Assembly (NCBI GenBank): GCA_019429205.1
Contig: JAHYIT010000008.1
Coordinates: 1 to 64,000, forward strand
Source of the DNA: Mariniphaga sp.
GTDB lineage: Bacteria; Bacteroidota; Bacteroidia; Bacteroidales; Prolixibacteraceae
Length of the DNA stretch: 64,000 nt
Reading direction: 5' to 3'
Shown: one piece after another, positions 19,033 to 28,102 of the stretch
Position numbering within the stretch: position 1 is the stretch's first letter
How the letters are laid out: every line of letters starts with the position of its first letter
Program-made: the position numbers and the translations under genes
Notes under the pieces: generated by a model
The model's database searches: none
Seen by the model: the letters and a program-made list of their open reading frames with translations, nothing else
What the model was told of the DNA's origin: nothing

Positions 19033-20793
19033 ATGTTTTCGAAACTTAAATTTTTATTGAAGTACATGCACCGGTACCGTTGGTGGTACACCGGAGGTAT
19101 TGTTTTTCTGGTGCTTACGGTGTGGGTTTCGGTAACTATTCCGGGTTTTATCCAAAAAACCATCGACCTGATTACGCTGGGCCGCGATGGGAATATGCCT
19201 GAATTTCAGAAAAATGTATTGATTATTATGGGTTTGGCATTGGGTCTGATCCTGATTCGAACCTTGTCGCGGGTATTGATTTTTTTCCCGGCCCGGCTGA
19301 TTGAGCGGCAACTCAAAGGGGAGATGTTTAAAAAGCTTTCTTCTTTCGGCAAGGATTATTACGATGAAAACTCCACGGGCAACATCATTTCGCGGGTGAA
19401 CAACGACATTAACGGAGTTCGAATGATAACCGGCTTTGGATTTCTGCAAATCGGAAACATTTTGTTATCGCTGTCGCTTACGCCCTATAAAATGTGGCAA
19501 CTTTCGCCCATGCTCACGCTTTATTGTGTAATTCCGATGGTTTTTGTTTTTGTAGTGGTGCGGTTCGGCATGGTGGTGATGGTCAGAAACACACGGCTCA
19601 GAATGAATACCCTGCAAAAACTTTCAGGGAAAATTATCTCCTTTCTTTCGGGAAACAGCGTGATAAAAAGCTACAATATTTACGAACACGCTGAAAATGA
19701 AGTTCAAAAAGAGAACCTTTCGTATTACCATGCAAACCTGAAAATTGCCTGGGTTCGGTCCTTTGTTATGCCGTTGCTCGCCAACCTCGGACAGATATTA
19801 AAAATTGTAGTTCTGTTTGTGGGTGGAATGTATGTCATAAACGGAACATTTACCATTGGCGAGCTTACTGAATACATTGCCTACGCCGCACTTTTAAGTC
19901 AGCCGATTATGGGACTTGGTTGGGTGCTCACCGTTTTTCAGGAAGGTTTTGTGGGAATCAGCAGCATCCAAACCATTATGGACCGAAAGGGAACCGATGA
20001 CGATAAAACGCCACTTCCCGAAAATGAAAAAGAAGAACTGTTTAGAAACGGCATCGAAGTTAAAAACCTCACCTACACCTATCATAACGGCGATAAACCG
20101 GCGCTGCACAACATTTCATTTTCGATAAAACCCGGCCAGGTTGTAGGAATTACCGGGAAAGTGGGTTCCGGGAAAACTACGTTGGTTAACTGTTTGAATG
20201 GATGGCTGCGTCCGGAAAAAGGGCAGGTTTACTTTGGCGAAAATGATGCCGCCAGCCTGAAAAGTGAAGATATCCGGGATGTTGTAAAAACCGTGAGCCA
20301 GGAAGTTTTTCTTTTTTCCGACACCATTGAAAACAATGTGGCTTTCGGATCGGAAAATGGAATAGAAACAGATCGTTTTAAAGATGTGATTTACAAAAGT
20401 GCCTTTGCCGATGAACTGCAGCGTTTTCCCATACACGAAAAAACAATGGTGGGCGAAAAAGGCATCATGCTCTCTGGCGGACAAAAGCAACGGATTAGTT
20501 TGGCCCGGGCACTTTATACACCGGGCGAACTGCTTATTCTGGACGATGTTTTTTCGGCGGTGGATATTGATACCGAACGCTTTCTGATAAAACAAATTTT
20601 TGACAACCAGGCCGTTAAAAGCCTGGTGGTTATTTCGAACCGGATAAGCGTGCTGGAAAAAACCGATTTTACCATTGTGCTTGAAGACGGACGAATGGCT
20701 GCTATCGGTACCCATCAGGAATTGCTGAAACAATCGGAATTTTACCTCGATGTGCTGAAATTGCAGCAGGAAAATTATCAAAAGGAGAAGTAG
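19033..20793 (+). CDS. ABC exporter half-transporter with degenerate ATP site
   Basis: A 586-residue fused permease-ATPase: six membrane helices in about residues 15-300, then the nucleotide-binding domain. Walker A is GKVGSGKT (375-382) and the signature LSGGQ (480-484) is canonical. The Walker B partner is Asp505 instead of the catalytic Glu, and the H-loop His is Asn536 (ISNRIS). Its own ATP site is therefore predicted to be non-hydrolytic. It forms a heterodimer with the next gene, which starts 8 bases later. Operon position suggests export of the product of the two upstream ligases, as CydDC exports cysteine and glutathione, but this is inference. Confidence 0.9.
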   Translation: MFSKLKFLLKYMHRYRWWYTGGIVFLVLTVWVSVTIPGFIQKTIDLITLGRDGNMPEFQKNVLIIMGLALGLILIRTLSRVLIFFPARLIERQLKGEMFKKLSSFGKDYYDENSTGNIISRVNNDINGVRMITGFGFLQIGNILLSLSLTPYKMWQLSPMLTLYCVIPMVFVFVVVRFGMVVMVRNTRLRMNTLQKLSGKIISFLSGNSVIKSYNIYEHAENEVQKENLSYYHANLKIAWVRSFVMPLLANLGQILKIVVLFVGGMYVINGTFTIGELTEYIAYAALLSQPIMGLGWVLTVFQEGFVGISSIQTIMDRKGTDDDKTPLPENEKEELFRNGIEVKNLTYTYHNGDKPALHNISFSIKPGQVVGITGKVGSGKTTLVNCLNGWLRPEKGQVYFGENDAASLKSEDIRDVVKTVSQEVFLFSDTIENNVAFGSENGIETDRFKDVIYKSAFADELQRFPIHEKTMVGEKGIMLSGGQKQRISLARALYTPGELLILDDVFSAVDIDTERFLIKQIFDNQAVKSLVVISNRISVLEKTDFTIVLEDGRMAAIGTHQELLKQSEFYLDVLKLQQENYQKEK

Positions 20794-20801
20794 CGCAAAT
20801 A

Positions 20802-22580
20802 ATGAAAGGAATCAAAAAAATACTGGAACATCAGGACTGGCAACTGCTCCGAAAATATGCCGGCTATTTTAGGCCGCACAAAAAATGGTTTTTCTTTAGC
20901 ATTGCCTCCATTCCGGTTACCACTGCGGCCGGCATCCTTTTCCTCTGGCTGGTGGAAAACATTGTGGATAATTACATTCTTCCCGGCAATGTTGACGGGT
21001 TAATCCGGCAGGTTATTTTCCTTGCACTGGTGCTGTTTCTCAATATTCTTTTCGACGGATTTTACAGCTATTCCTTTTCCAAAGCCGGCAACCTGGCCAT
21101 TGTTGATCTCCGGAAACAGATGTTTGACAAATCGTTGCGGTTTCCTTTAAGTTATTTCGATAAAAAACCGATTGGTGTAACCTTGTCGCGCCTTACCAGC
21201 GATATGGAATCGGTTTCGGAATCGTTTGCCGCAGGAATTCTTGGTTTACTGGCCGACAGCATTAAAACGCTTGCGCTGGTGGGCTACCTTTTTTACCTGA
21301 ACTGGCGACTGACGCTGGTGTTGCTGTTTGTTGTCCCGCTTATTATTCTGGCCATCAGTTACCTGCGAAAAAAAATAAGGAAAGCGTACGATATTTCGCG
21401 CACCAGCCTGGCCAAATCGGCAGCCTACCTGCAGGAAGCACTGAACGGGATGAAAACGGTGCAGTTGTATTCAGCAGAAGAAAAAGTGTTCAACAAGTAC
21501 GATGGGCTGAACAAGGAGTTTTCCGACGCGCAAAACAAATCGAACATTTACGATTCGTTTCTTTACTCCATTGTGGAGGGAATTACTTCTGTGGCCACGG
21601 CACTGGTGATTTGGTACGGCGCCATTCAGATTTGGGATTACGGTTACACCATGGGCGTGCTCATTGTTTTTGTTACCACGCTGGAACGGCTGTTTGTTCC
21701 GGTGAAACAGTTTGCCCAGCAAATATCCACCATTCAGCGGGCATTGTCAGCGCTGGAGCACATCAGTGAATTATTTCGGCAGAAGGTGGAAGACCCCTCT
21801 GCAAAACCGGAAGGTTACGTGCCTGAACCAATTGCCCTTCAGGAAATTGAATTCAAAAATGTTTATTTCAGTTATTCCGAAGACGGACCCGATGTGTTGA
21901 AAAATGTGTCATTCAAACTGCATAAAGGCGACCGCCTGGCGTTGGTGGGCACCACAGGCTCCGGGAAATCGACCATCATCAGGTTACTGGCAAAAACCTA
22001 CACCGGCTACCGGGGCTCCATTAAAATTAACGGAACAGAACTGTCTGAAATTCCCATCGCTCAGGTCAGGGAAACCATTTCGGTGATGCATCAGGACATT
22101 TTCATGTTTAATGACACCGTGGAATTCAACATTGCACTGGGGCGAAAAAACATTTCCCAAGCCGATGTGGAGCAGGCGGCCTCCTTTGTTTATGCCAGCC
22201 GGTTTATTGAACAACTTCCCGGTGGATACCGGTTTATGGTTCAGGATAACGGCGATAACCTTTCGAAAGGTCAGGCCCAGTTGATTTCTTTTGCGCGAGC
22301 CATTTCCGGAAACAGCGAGCTGATAATTCTCGATGAAGCTACAAGCGCGGTCGATTCCATAACCGAGCAATACATTCAGCAGGCCATAGCCAATATTTTT
22401 TCGCTGAAAACCGTAATTGCTGTGGCTCACCGGCTTAGTACCATAAAAAATTCCGATATGATTCTTGTGTTGGAAGACGGGCAAATTATTGAGCGCGGAA
22501 CCCACACCGAATTGCTGAAATACGGCGGCAAATATGCCCGGTTGCTGCATCAGTTTGAGGAGGAACACAAACAGGATTAA
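20802..22580 (+). CDS. ABC exporter half-transporter with intact catalytic residues
   Basis: The 592-residue partner of the preceding gene. The membrane domain covers about residues 20-320. Walker A is GTTGSGKST (383-391), Walker B has Asp511 and the catalytic Glu512 (IILDEATSAVD), and the H-loop His543 is present. Its signature is non-canonical, LSKGQ (487-491). Because signature motifs pair with the Walker site of the opposite subunit, the pair has one consensus site (this Walker set with LSGGQ) and one degenerate site. It is the last gene of the operon that starts at 16605. Confidence 0.92.
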   Translation: MKGIKKILEHQDWQLLRKYAGYFRPHKKWFFFSIASIPVTTAAGILFLWLVENIVDNYILPGNVDGLIRQVIFLALVLFLNILFDGFYSYSFSKAGNLAIVDLRKQMFDKSLRFPLSYFDKKPIGVTLSRLTSDMESVSESFAAGILGLLADSIKTLALVGYLFYLNWRLTLVLLFVVPLIILAISYLRKKIRKAYDISRTSLAKSAAYLQEALNGMKTVQLYSAEEKVFNKYDGLNKEFSDAQNKSNIYDSFLYSIVEGITSVATALVIWYGAIQIWDYGYTMGVLIVFVTTLERLFVPVKQFAQQISTIQRALSALEHISELFRQKVEDPSAKPEGYVPEPIALQEIEFKNVYFSYSEDGPDVLKNVSFKLHKGDRLALVGTTGSGKSTIIRLLAKTYTGYRGSIKINGTELSEIPIAQVRETISVMHQDIFMFNDTVEFNIALGRKNISQADVEQAASFVYASRFIEQLPGGYRFMVQDNGDNLSKGQAQLISFARAISGNSELIILDEATSAVDSITEQYIQQAIANIFSLKTVIAVAHRLSTIKNSDMILVLEDGQIIERGTHTELLKYGGKYARLLHQFEEEHKQD

Positions 22581-22830
22581 AGTGGCAGATAAATCAAAAA
22601 TCATTACCCACCCCAATAAATGGATTCAGTTTCTATTGTGGATTATCAGGCTGGGTGAAAGAGGTTCTGTCTCAGAAAAAATGGGCAAATTAAAGGCTTT
22701 CAATCCAACTATGAATGAAACTTCTTAGTTTATTGATTTACATTTTGTACTGTTTCAACTTAAAAAAGTTCAATCGAAAATTTTCGAGAATCGTTTAAGC
22801 CGGATTCAGCAATGTACTGTTTGAAAGCAG
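22581..22830. other. Intergenic region after the ABC operon
   Basis: A 250-base gap between convergent units. A short GTG-initiated frame (22582-22728, 48 codons) follows the stop codon but shows no recognisable motif. No clear hairpin terminator was found. Confidence 0.4.
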
Positions 22831-24516
22831 TTAAATATTTTCTTTCGTTTTAATCTTTAACTTTTGCCCAATGGAAAGCTTTGAATTGCTGGTAAGGTTA
22901 TTTAATTTTAAAATTTCATTGGGTGAAATTCCGGCATATCTTTTGGCAATATCCCAAATCGTATCTCCACTTCTTACGGTGTAATATTCGTAATTCGAAT
23001 CTAAAGAAGCTGTGGTTTGGGTACTAACCGGGCTGACCGCTTTTCCGACAGATGCCTGTTTTTGCGCAAAAGACATTGTATTTACCCGTTCGTACTTTCC
23101 TTTTTGCTCCTTCGGTACATAAACAACCAGTTTTTGGCCTACCCGGATAAGATCGCGGTTAATATTGTTCCAGTACCTTAAATCGGACGCACGCACATTA
23201 AACCACGATGAAATGAAGCCCACATTGTCGCCGGATTTTACAGTATAAACCACTCTCTCCTTACCTTCCACATCGGCAGGCGTAAAGTAAGTTGCCGTCG
23301 GACTGGCTGGATTCACAAGTTTGTTGTCGGGAAAATATTTTTCACGTTCGTGGGCAAAAACTGCAGTATCCAAATCAATAAAAGCCATAATTTTTTCATT
23401 TGGAAGAACGATTGGATAGGGTTTACCGGGTTTGGCCGGAATCACATCACGACGGTACATCGGGTTTAATGAACGCAACTGTTCTTTATCGATACCGAGC
23501 GTAGTTTCAAGCTGGTTGAAATGCAGGTAGTCGTGCACAAAAACCGTATCGGTTTGCAGGGAAATGTCCGGAAAACGGGGCTGGAGATTGTGTTCCTTGT
23601 AATAATTCATTACGTAGGCAGCAGATATGAAAGCAGGCACATAACCACGGGTTTCGCGGGGCAGCCTGTAATAAATTTCCCAGTAATTCTTTTTACCACC
23701 CGACCTACGGATTGCACGATTTACGTTGCCCGGACCGCAATTGTATGCGGCAATAGCCAGAAACCAGTCGTCGTATGTATTATAAAGCTGATTTAAATAC
23801 CTGACAGCCGCCTCGGTGGATTTAACAGGATCGCGGCGTTCATCCACAAAACTGGTAATTTCGAGGCCCATTTGCCTGCCTGTGCCGTACATAAATTGCC
23901 ACAAACCGTTAGCTCCAACCCTCGACATCGCTTTTGGATTTAAAGCCGATTCGATAACCGGAAGGTATTTCAACTCCAGTGGCATATTGTAGCGGTCGAG
24001 GGTTTCCTCAAACATGGGGAAATAATAAGCGGAAAGGCCCAGCATTGCCTCAACCAAATCGCGCCGCCTTTCGGTATAAAGTATTATAAAGTTTTTAACC
24101 ACATTGTTGTATGGCAGATCAATTACCTGCTTAATCTCCTGCAACCGGTCAATATAAACCGAATCGGGCAGGTTGGTCGGGAAATAGTCTGTCAGGTCAA
24201 CTTCTTGCCTGTCAAGATGAAACAGGTTTCTGATATACCAGGAATTTTGCAGACTGTCCATCTTCTCTGAAAAAATATCATTTAAGTCCTCATCGGGCAC
24301 AGGCCCGGCCCCGAACAACAGAGAATCAGCCATTTCGCCTGAAAAAACAGAATCTTCCGCTGCAATGTAAAGCGAATCGGGATTAATCACGCCTGCTTTG
24401 ATGGTCTGCATCGCCGGCATATCAATTTTTTGCCTTCCCGGCTCCTGTGCAGTTGCGTTCAAAACTGAAATTATTAAAATAAGACTCGCTGTAAACGTTG
24501 CAAACTTCATCTGCAT
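22831..24516 (-). CDS. LysM-containing lytic transglycosylase, MltD-like
   Basis: A 561-residue exported murein transglycosylase. The signal peptide is about MQMKFATFTASLILIISVLNATAQ; the ATG two codons in (24510) is an alternative start. The SLT domain covers about residues 170-320, with the catalytic Glu189 in LPVIESALNPKAMS followed by GANGLWQFM and AYNCGPGNVNRA. Two LysM domains follow near 423-467 and 512-556 (YTVRSGDTIWDIAKRY). It is the last gene of the parA-parB-DUF5683 series, 3 bases after the DUF5683 stop. This gene order is common in the phylum. Confidence 0.92.
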   Translation of the reverse strand: MQMKFATFTASLILIISVLNATAQEPGRQKIDMPAMQTIKAGVINPDSLYIAAEDSVFSGEMADSLLFGAGPVPDEDLNDIFSEKMDSLQNSWYIRNLFHLDRQEVDLTDYFPTNLPDSVYIDRLQEIKQVIDLPYNNVVKNFIILYTERRRDLVEAMLGLSAYYFPMFEETLDRYNMPLELKYLPVIESALNPKAMSRVGANGLWQFMYGTGRQMGLEITSFVDERRDPVKSTEAAVRYLNQLYNTYDDWFLAIAAYNCGPGNVNRAIRRSGGKKNYWEIYYRLPRETRGYVPAFISAAYVMNYYKEHNLQPRFPDISLQTDTVFVHDYLHFNQLETTLGIDKEQLRSLNPMYRRDVIPAKPGKPYPIVLPNEKIMAFIDLDTAVFAHEREKYFPDNKLVNPASPTATYFTPADVEGKERVVYTVKSGDNVGFISSWFNVRASDLRYWNNINRDLIRVGQKLVVYVPKEQKGKYERVNTMSFAQKQASVGKAVSPVSTQTTASLDSNYEYYTVRSGDTIWDIAKRYAGISPNEILKLNNLTSNSKLSIGQKLKIKTKENI

Positions 24517-24519
24517 ACT

Positions 24520-25152
24520 TCAAAAATTAATTCTAAAATTTAAGCAATAAACAAAATTATTATCAAAATTCATCATTGATGGCTCCCATTTCAATGTAAG
24601 GTCGTCGCTGATATCGAAGTCAAAAAGATGAGCATCAACACTGGCATCAATAATATTCAGCCCGTAAAAACCGACAAAACTGATAATAAGCAAATCCCGG
24701 TTCCGCCGGTAATAATCCTGTTGCCTTGAAAGTGCAGTTTTCAGGTTATTAAATTCCGTTGGATTATCCAGATTGTAATTATTTCGCCGCACAGCTTCTA
24801 TTTTCAGGTAGTCCTGTGTTTCCGGATTTTTGTCTGTAAGGTGGTCATAACCGATTCTGAATAGCTGGTAGTTTTCATTGTTCCAGTTCATAAAATAACC
24901 TATGGTTCCGAAACCAATATAGATGAGCGGAACTTTCCAATACTTTTTGTTGTAAACCTGCCCCAGGCCCGGTAGTATTGCAGAGTAAATGGTAGCTTTC
25001 CTGGGAGAATGAATTTCTTCCTCCTCTGTTTCAGAAAGTTGCTGTACGGACTGAATTGTATCGGCTTCAATGAGTTGAGCCTGGAGATTAAAAACCACAA
25101 GCAACTGAACAAAAATCAAAAAATATTTTAAAGTTGAACCTCTGCTAATCAC
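24520..25152 (-). CDS. DUF5683 domain protein
   Basis: A 210-residue envelope protein with an N-terminal signal (YFLIFVQLLVVFNLQAQ). The diagnostic segment is KATIYSAILPGLGQVYNKKY with WKVPLIYIGFGTIGYFMNW after it, which forms hydrophobic helices. DUF5683 proteins have no established function. In Bacteroidota they typically lie between parB and a LysM transglycosylase, as here, so a role at the envelope during growth or division is plausible. Confidence 0.85.
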   Translation of the reverse strand: MISRGSTLKYFLIFVQLLVVFNLQAQLIEADTIQSVQQLSETEEEEIHSPRKATIYSAILPGLGQVYNKKYWKVPLIYIGFGTIGYFMNWNNENYQLFRIGYDHLTDKNPETQDYLKIEAVRRNNYNLDNPTEFNNLKTALSRQQDYYRRNRDLLIISFVGFYGLNIIDASVDAHLFDFDISDDLTLKWEPSMMNFDNNFVYCLNFRINF

Positions 25153-25213
25153 ACTTCACAAATTTTGCCCAAAAATAGAAGTTTCATTTCACAGAGAGCC
25201 AGGCATGTTGTAA

Positions 25214-26080
25214 TTATTTGCCGTTTTCAATTATTTTAACAATTCGTTCAAGGTCGTGCGCTGATTTAAAGGGAATTACTACTTTACCCTTTCCTTTCCC
25301 ATTAACAGAAATGCCGATTCGGGAGCCAAGCAGTTTGCCGAGATGACCTTTATAATCTTTGTATTCTTTGGGCAGTTCTTTTTGTTTGGGTTGAATTAAA
25401 GCATCTCCCTCCTCACTCAGGCTGCGCACAATTTCTTCCACTTTTCGCACCGAAAAACCGTATTTCAAAATCTGGTTGTAAATCATTTCCTGAACATCGG
25501 CATCCTCAATATTAATGAGTGCCCGTGCATGACCCATGGAAATTTCTTTTTCCCGCAACGCTTTTTGGATTATTGCCGGCAGTTTTAAAAGCCGCAGGTA
25601 ATTGGCAATGGTTGAACGTTTTTTTCCCACACGGCTGCTCATTTCTTCCTGTGTAAAATCCAGTTCTTCCATCAGGCGTTGGTAGCTGAGCGCAATTTCA
25701 ATGGCATCCAAATCTTCGCGCTGAATGTTTTCCACCAGGGCCATTTCCAGCATGGCATCGTCTTTGGCATGGCGAATATAAGAAGGAATGGATTCAAGCC
25801 CGGCCTTTTGTGCTGCACGAAAACGGCGTTCACCAGCAATAATCTGAAAACTGTCAGGTCCGGTTTTCCGAAGTGTTATAGGTTGAATCAAACCAATTTC
25901 GCGGATGGACGCTGCCAGTTCTTCCAATGCTTCCTCATCAAATTTTGAGCGGGGCTGAAAAGGATTCGCTTCAATTTTACTCAATTCCACTTCGCTGATA
26001 GCAGCCTGTTTCATTTTATCGGCATCGTCTATCAGTGCTCCCAATCCTCTTCCAAGTACATTCCTCTTAACCATAGTCAA
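25214..26080 (-). CDS. parB: ParB chromosome-partitioning protein
   Basis: A 288-residue DNA-binding CTPase of chromosome segregation. The N-terminus contains RGLGALI, the CTP-binding region includes the GERRFRAAQ motif (IIAGERRFRAAQKAGLE) and the helix-turn-helix follows (QEEMSSRVGKKRSTIANYLR). The C-terminal dimerisation region is present. It starts 4 bases after the parA stop, so the two are co-translated. No parS palindrome was recognised in this window. Confidence 0.95.
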   Translation of the reverse strand: MTMVKRNVLGRGLGALIDDADKMKQAAISEVELSKIEANPFQPRSKFDEEALEELAASIREIGLIQPITLRKTGPDSFQIIAGERRFRAAQKAGLESIPSYIRHAKDDAMLEMALVENIQREDLDAIEIALSYQRLMEELDFTQEEMSSRVGKKRSTIANYLRLLKLPAIIQKALREKEISMGHARALINIEDADVQEMIYNQILKYGFSVRKVEEIVRSLSEEGDALIQPKQKELPKEYKDYKGHLGKLLGSRIGISVNGKGKGKVVIPFKSAHDLERIVKIIENGK

Positions 26081-26084
26081 AATT

Positions 26085-26888
26085 TTAACTGTTAATGATT
26101 TTACTTTCCTGTGCCATGCGCGTCATTCCGTTTCGCTGCAGTATTTCGCGGGCCAGGTTCATGTGGTTAATGGCGCCGCGCGAACTTGCATCGTAATGGA
26201 TAACCGGTTTTCCGTAACTGGGCGCTTCACTCAGTTTTACATTTCGCTGGATTACGGTTTCGAAGACCATATCCTGAAAATGGTGCTTCACCTCTTCGTA
26301 AACCTGATTGGAAAGGTTCAGACGCGAATCGAACATGGTAAGCAGAAAACCTTCAATTTCCAGCGCCGGGTTTAGCCGGTTCTGAATAATCTTGATGGTA
26401 TTCAGCAGTTTCCCCAAACCTTCAAGCGCAAAATATTCGCATTGCACCGGAATAATAACCGAATCGGCTGCAGTTAAAGCATTTACTGTAATCAACCCTA
26501 AAGACGGTGAACAATCTATAAAAATAAAATCGTAAATATCTTTCAGTTTTACAATGGTACTGCGCAGCACTTTTTCGCGGTTAGGCAAATTAAGCATCTC
26601 AATTTCAGCACCAACCAAATCAATGTGGGATGGAATAATATCGAGGTTTGGCACTTCGGTTTTCAGAATTACTTTTTCCGGATCGATTTCATCCACAATA
26701 CATTCGTAAATGCTCGACTGCACATTTTTCACATCGAACCCAAATCCGGAAGTGGCATTCGCCTGCGGATCCGCATCGATAATCAGTACTTTTTGCTCTA
26801 AAACTGCAAGGCTGGCAGCCAGGTTAATTGTTGTGGTTGTTTTTCCAACTCCACCTTTCTGGTTTGCCAGTGATATGATTTTTCCCAT
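26085..26888 (-). CDS. parA: ParA chromosome-partitioning ATPase
   Basis: A 267-residue Walker-type ATPase that moves ParB-parS complexes. The deviant Walker A motif KGGVGKTT is at residues 11-18, with the signature lysine. DADPQANATSGFG and FIFIDCSPSLGL follow in the proper order. It heads the parA-parB-DUF5683-transglycosylase set. No strong promoter box was picked out in the 123-base gap to the heptose kinase gene. Confidence 0.96.
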   Translation of the reverse strand: MGKIISLANQKGGVGKTTTTINLAASLAVLEQKVLIIDADPQANATSGFGFDVKNVQSSIYECIVDEIDPEKVILKTEVPNLDIIPSHIDLVGAEIEMLNLPNREKVLRSTIVKLKDIYDFIFIDCSPSLGLITVNALTAADSVIIPVQCEYFALEGLGKLLNTIKIIQNRLNPALEIEGFLLTMFDSRLNLSNQVYEEVKHHFQDMVFETVIQRNVKLSEAPSYGKPVIHYDASSRGAINHMNLAREILQRNGMTRMAQESKIINS

Positions 26889-27011
26889 CAGATCTTTATT
26901 TTTTTTTGAACGGGTTCAAATTTAATAATTTAGCTTTAACTGCCTCAAGGTATTTTTCGACATCGACCGTTAGTAACTGGTTAAAAAGCTGGAATTGAGG
27001 AGATAAAAAGT

Positions 27012-28007
27012 TTATATTTTCTCCAATTCCAGCATCTTTTTCAACCTTTTTTTTTCAATTGGCATCACTCCGGGACTTTCACAAACCAATCCGCCGGCCA
27101 GGTTGGCGATTAATGCAATTTGCCAGGGCGGCAAACCTGCTGCCAATGCCAGACTCGCCGCACTTAGCACTGTATCACCAGCTCCAGAAACATCTGCAAT
27201 TTCACGAATTACTGCCGGAAAATACTGTTTTTTTGTTCCGTTGCTGATAAAAACGCCCAACTCGGAAAGGGTAATAAAAATGAGCTTCAGGTTTTGCTGA
27301 TTTTTAAATGCAGCAACAGCATTGCTCAATCCCTCCAAATCTCCTTTTTTCAGTTGTTCGCCGGTTCCGTCTAAAAATTCATAAAAATTAGGCTTAAAAA
27401 GATCGACATTTTTGTACAAGTTGAAGTTTCGTTTTTTAGGGTCTACCGAAACAGGAATTCCCTTCTTTTGGGCCATTTCATTCACATTCTCAAACAACTT
27501 GCGGGTAATCATCCCTTTGTCGTAATCCACAAAAATAATGACATCAACATCACTGTTTTCAATTTCATTAAAAACCTTTTCTGTTAACTTCCTTTCCAAT
27601 TCAATATCGATGGGCTGGGTAGATTCCTCATCCACCCGGGCAATGTGCTGGCCTTTTCCAATAATCCGGCTTTTTACCGTTGTTGGCCGATTGGGATCTT
27701 CAAAAATACCGTGCCCGGGCAAATTTTTTTCTGCAATCAATTTTTTAAATTCTATGCCGGCTATATCGCTGCCAACCACCGAAAACAACACCGGTTTTGC
27801 ACCAAGAGCCAACAAATTAAGTGCAACATTTGCAGCGCCACCGAGCCTGCTTTCGCGTTTATTAACTAAAATTACGGGAATTGGTGCTTCGGGTGAAATT
27901 CGCTCCACGTTTCCCCAAAGGTAGGTGTCAACCATGGCATCGCCAATCACAATGGCACGCATTTGGCTAAATTTTTCAAAAATCTGTTTTATTTCTCTTT
28001 CCTCCAC
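27012..28007 (-). CDS. PfkB-family kinase, RfaE1/HldE kinase-domain type
   Basis: A 331-residue sugar kinase. The pattern RLGGAANVALNLLALGA near residue 55, IFVDYDKGMIT and the C-terminal VSGAGDTVLSA anion-hole motif match D-glycero-beta-D-manno-heptose-7-phosphate kinases (RfaE domain I). This enzyme would act in ADP-heptose synthesis for lipopolysaccharide. The cytidylyl- or adenylyltransferase domain of HldE is absent, so a separate partner would be needed elsewhere. Other PfkB substrates remain possible. Confidence 0.82.
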   Translation of the reverse strand: MEEREIKQIFEKFSQMRAIVIGDAMVDTYLWGNVERISPEAPIPVILVNKRESRLGGAANVALNLLALGAKPVLFSVVGSDIAGIEFKKLIAEKNLPGHGIFEDPNRPTTVKSRIIGKGQHIARVDEESTQPIDIELERKLTEKVFNEIENSDVDVIIFVDYDKGMITRKLFENVNEMAQKKGIPVSVDPKKRNFNLYKNVDLFKPNFYEFLDGTGEQLKKGDLEGLSNAVAAFKNQQNLKLIFITLSELGVFISNGTKKQYFPAVIREIADVSGAGDTVLSAASLALAAGLPPWQIALIANLAGGLVCESPGVMPIEKKRLKKMLELEKI

Positions 28008-28102
28008 CCGATTTTATTAAAAACGCAAATCTAACAAAAAACATGAACCAGTAAAAGAACACACAGCAACTGTAAACCTTAAAATCAGAAATTTCAAACA
28101 GA

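Noticed and set aside
20116-20781. Minus-strand frame of 221 codons inside the first ABC gene
   Set aside because: Antisense to an NBD with all motifs in the expected order; composition is not protein-like.
22582-22728. Small GTG-initiated gene after the ABC operon
   Set aside because: 48 codons with no motif and no partner; the start could be chance.
25214-26888. parS site near parAB
   Set aside because: No sequence close to TGTTCCACGTGGAACA or a similar palindrome was found by eye in the region.
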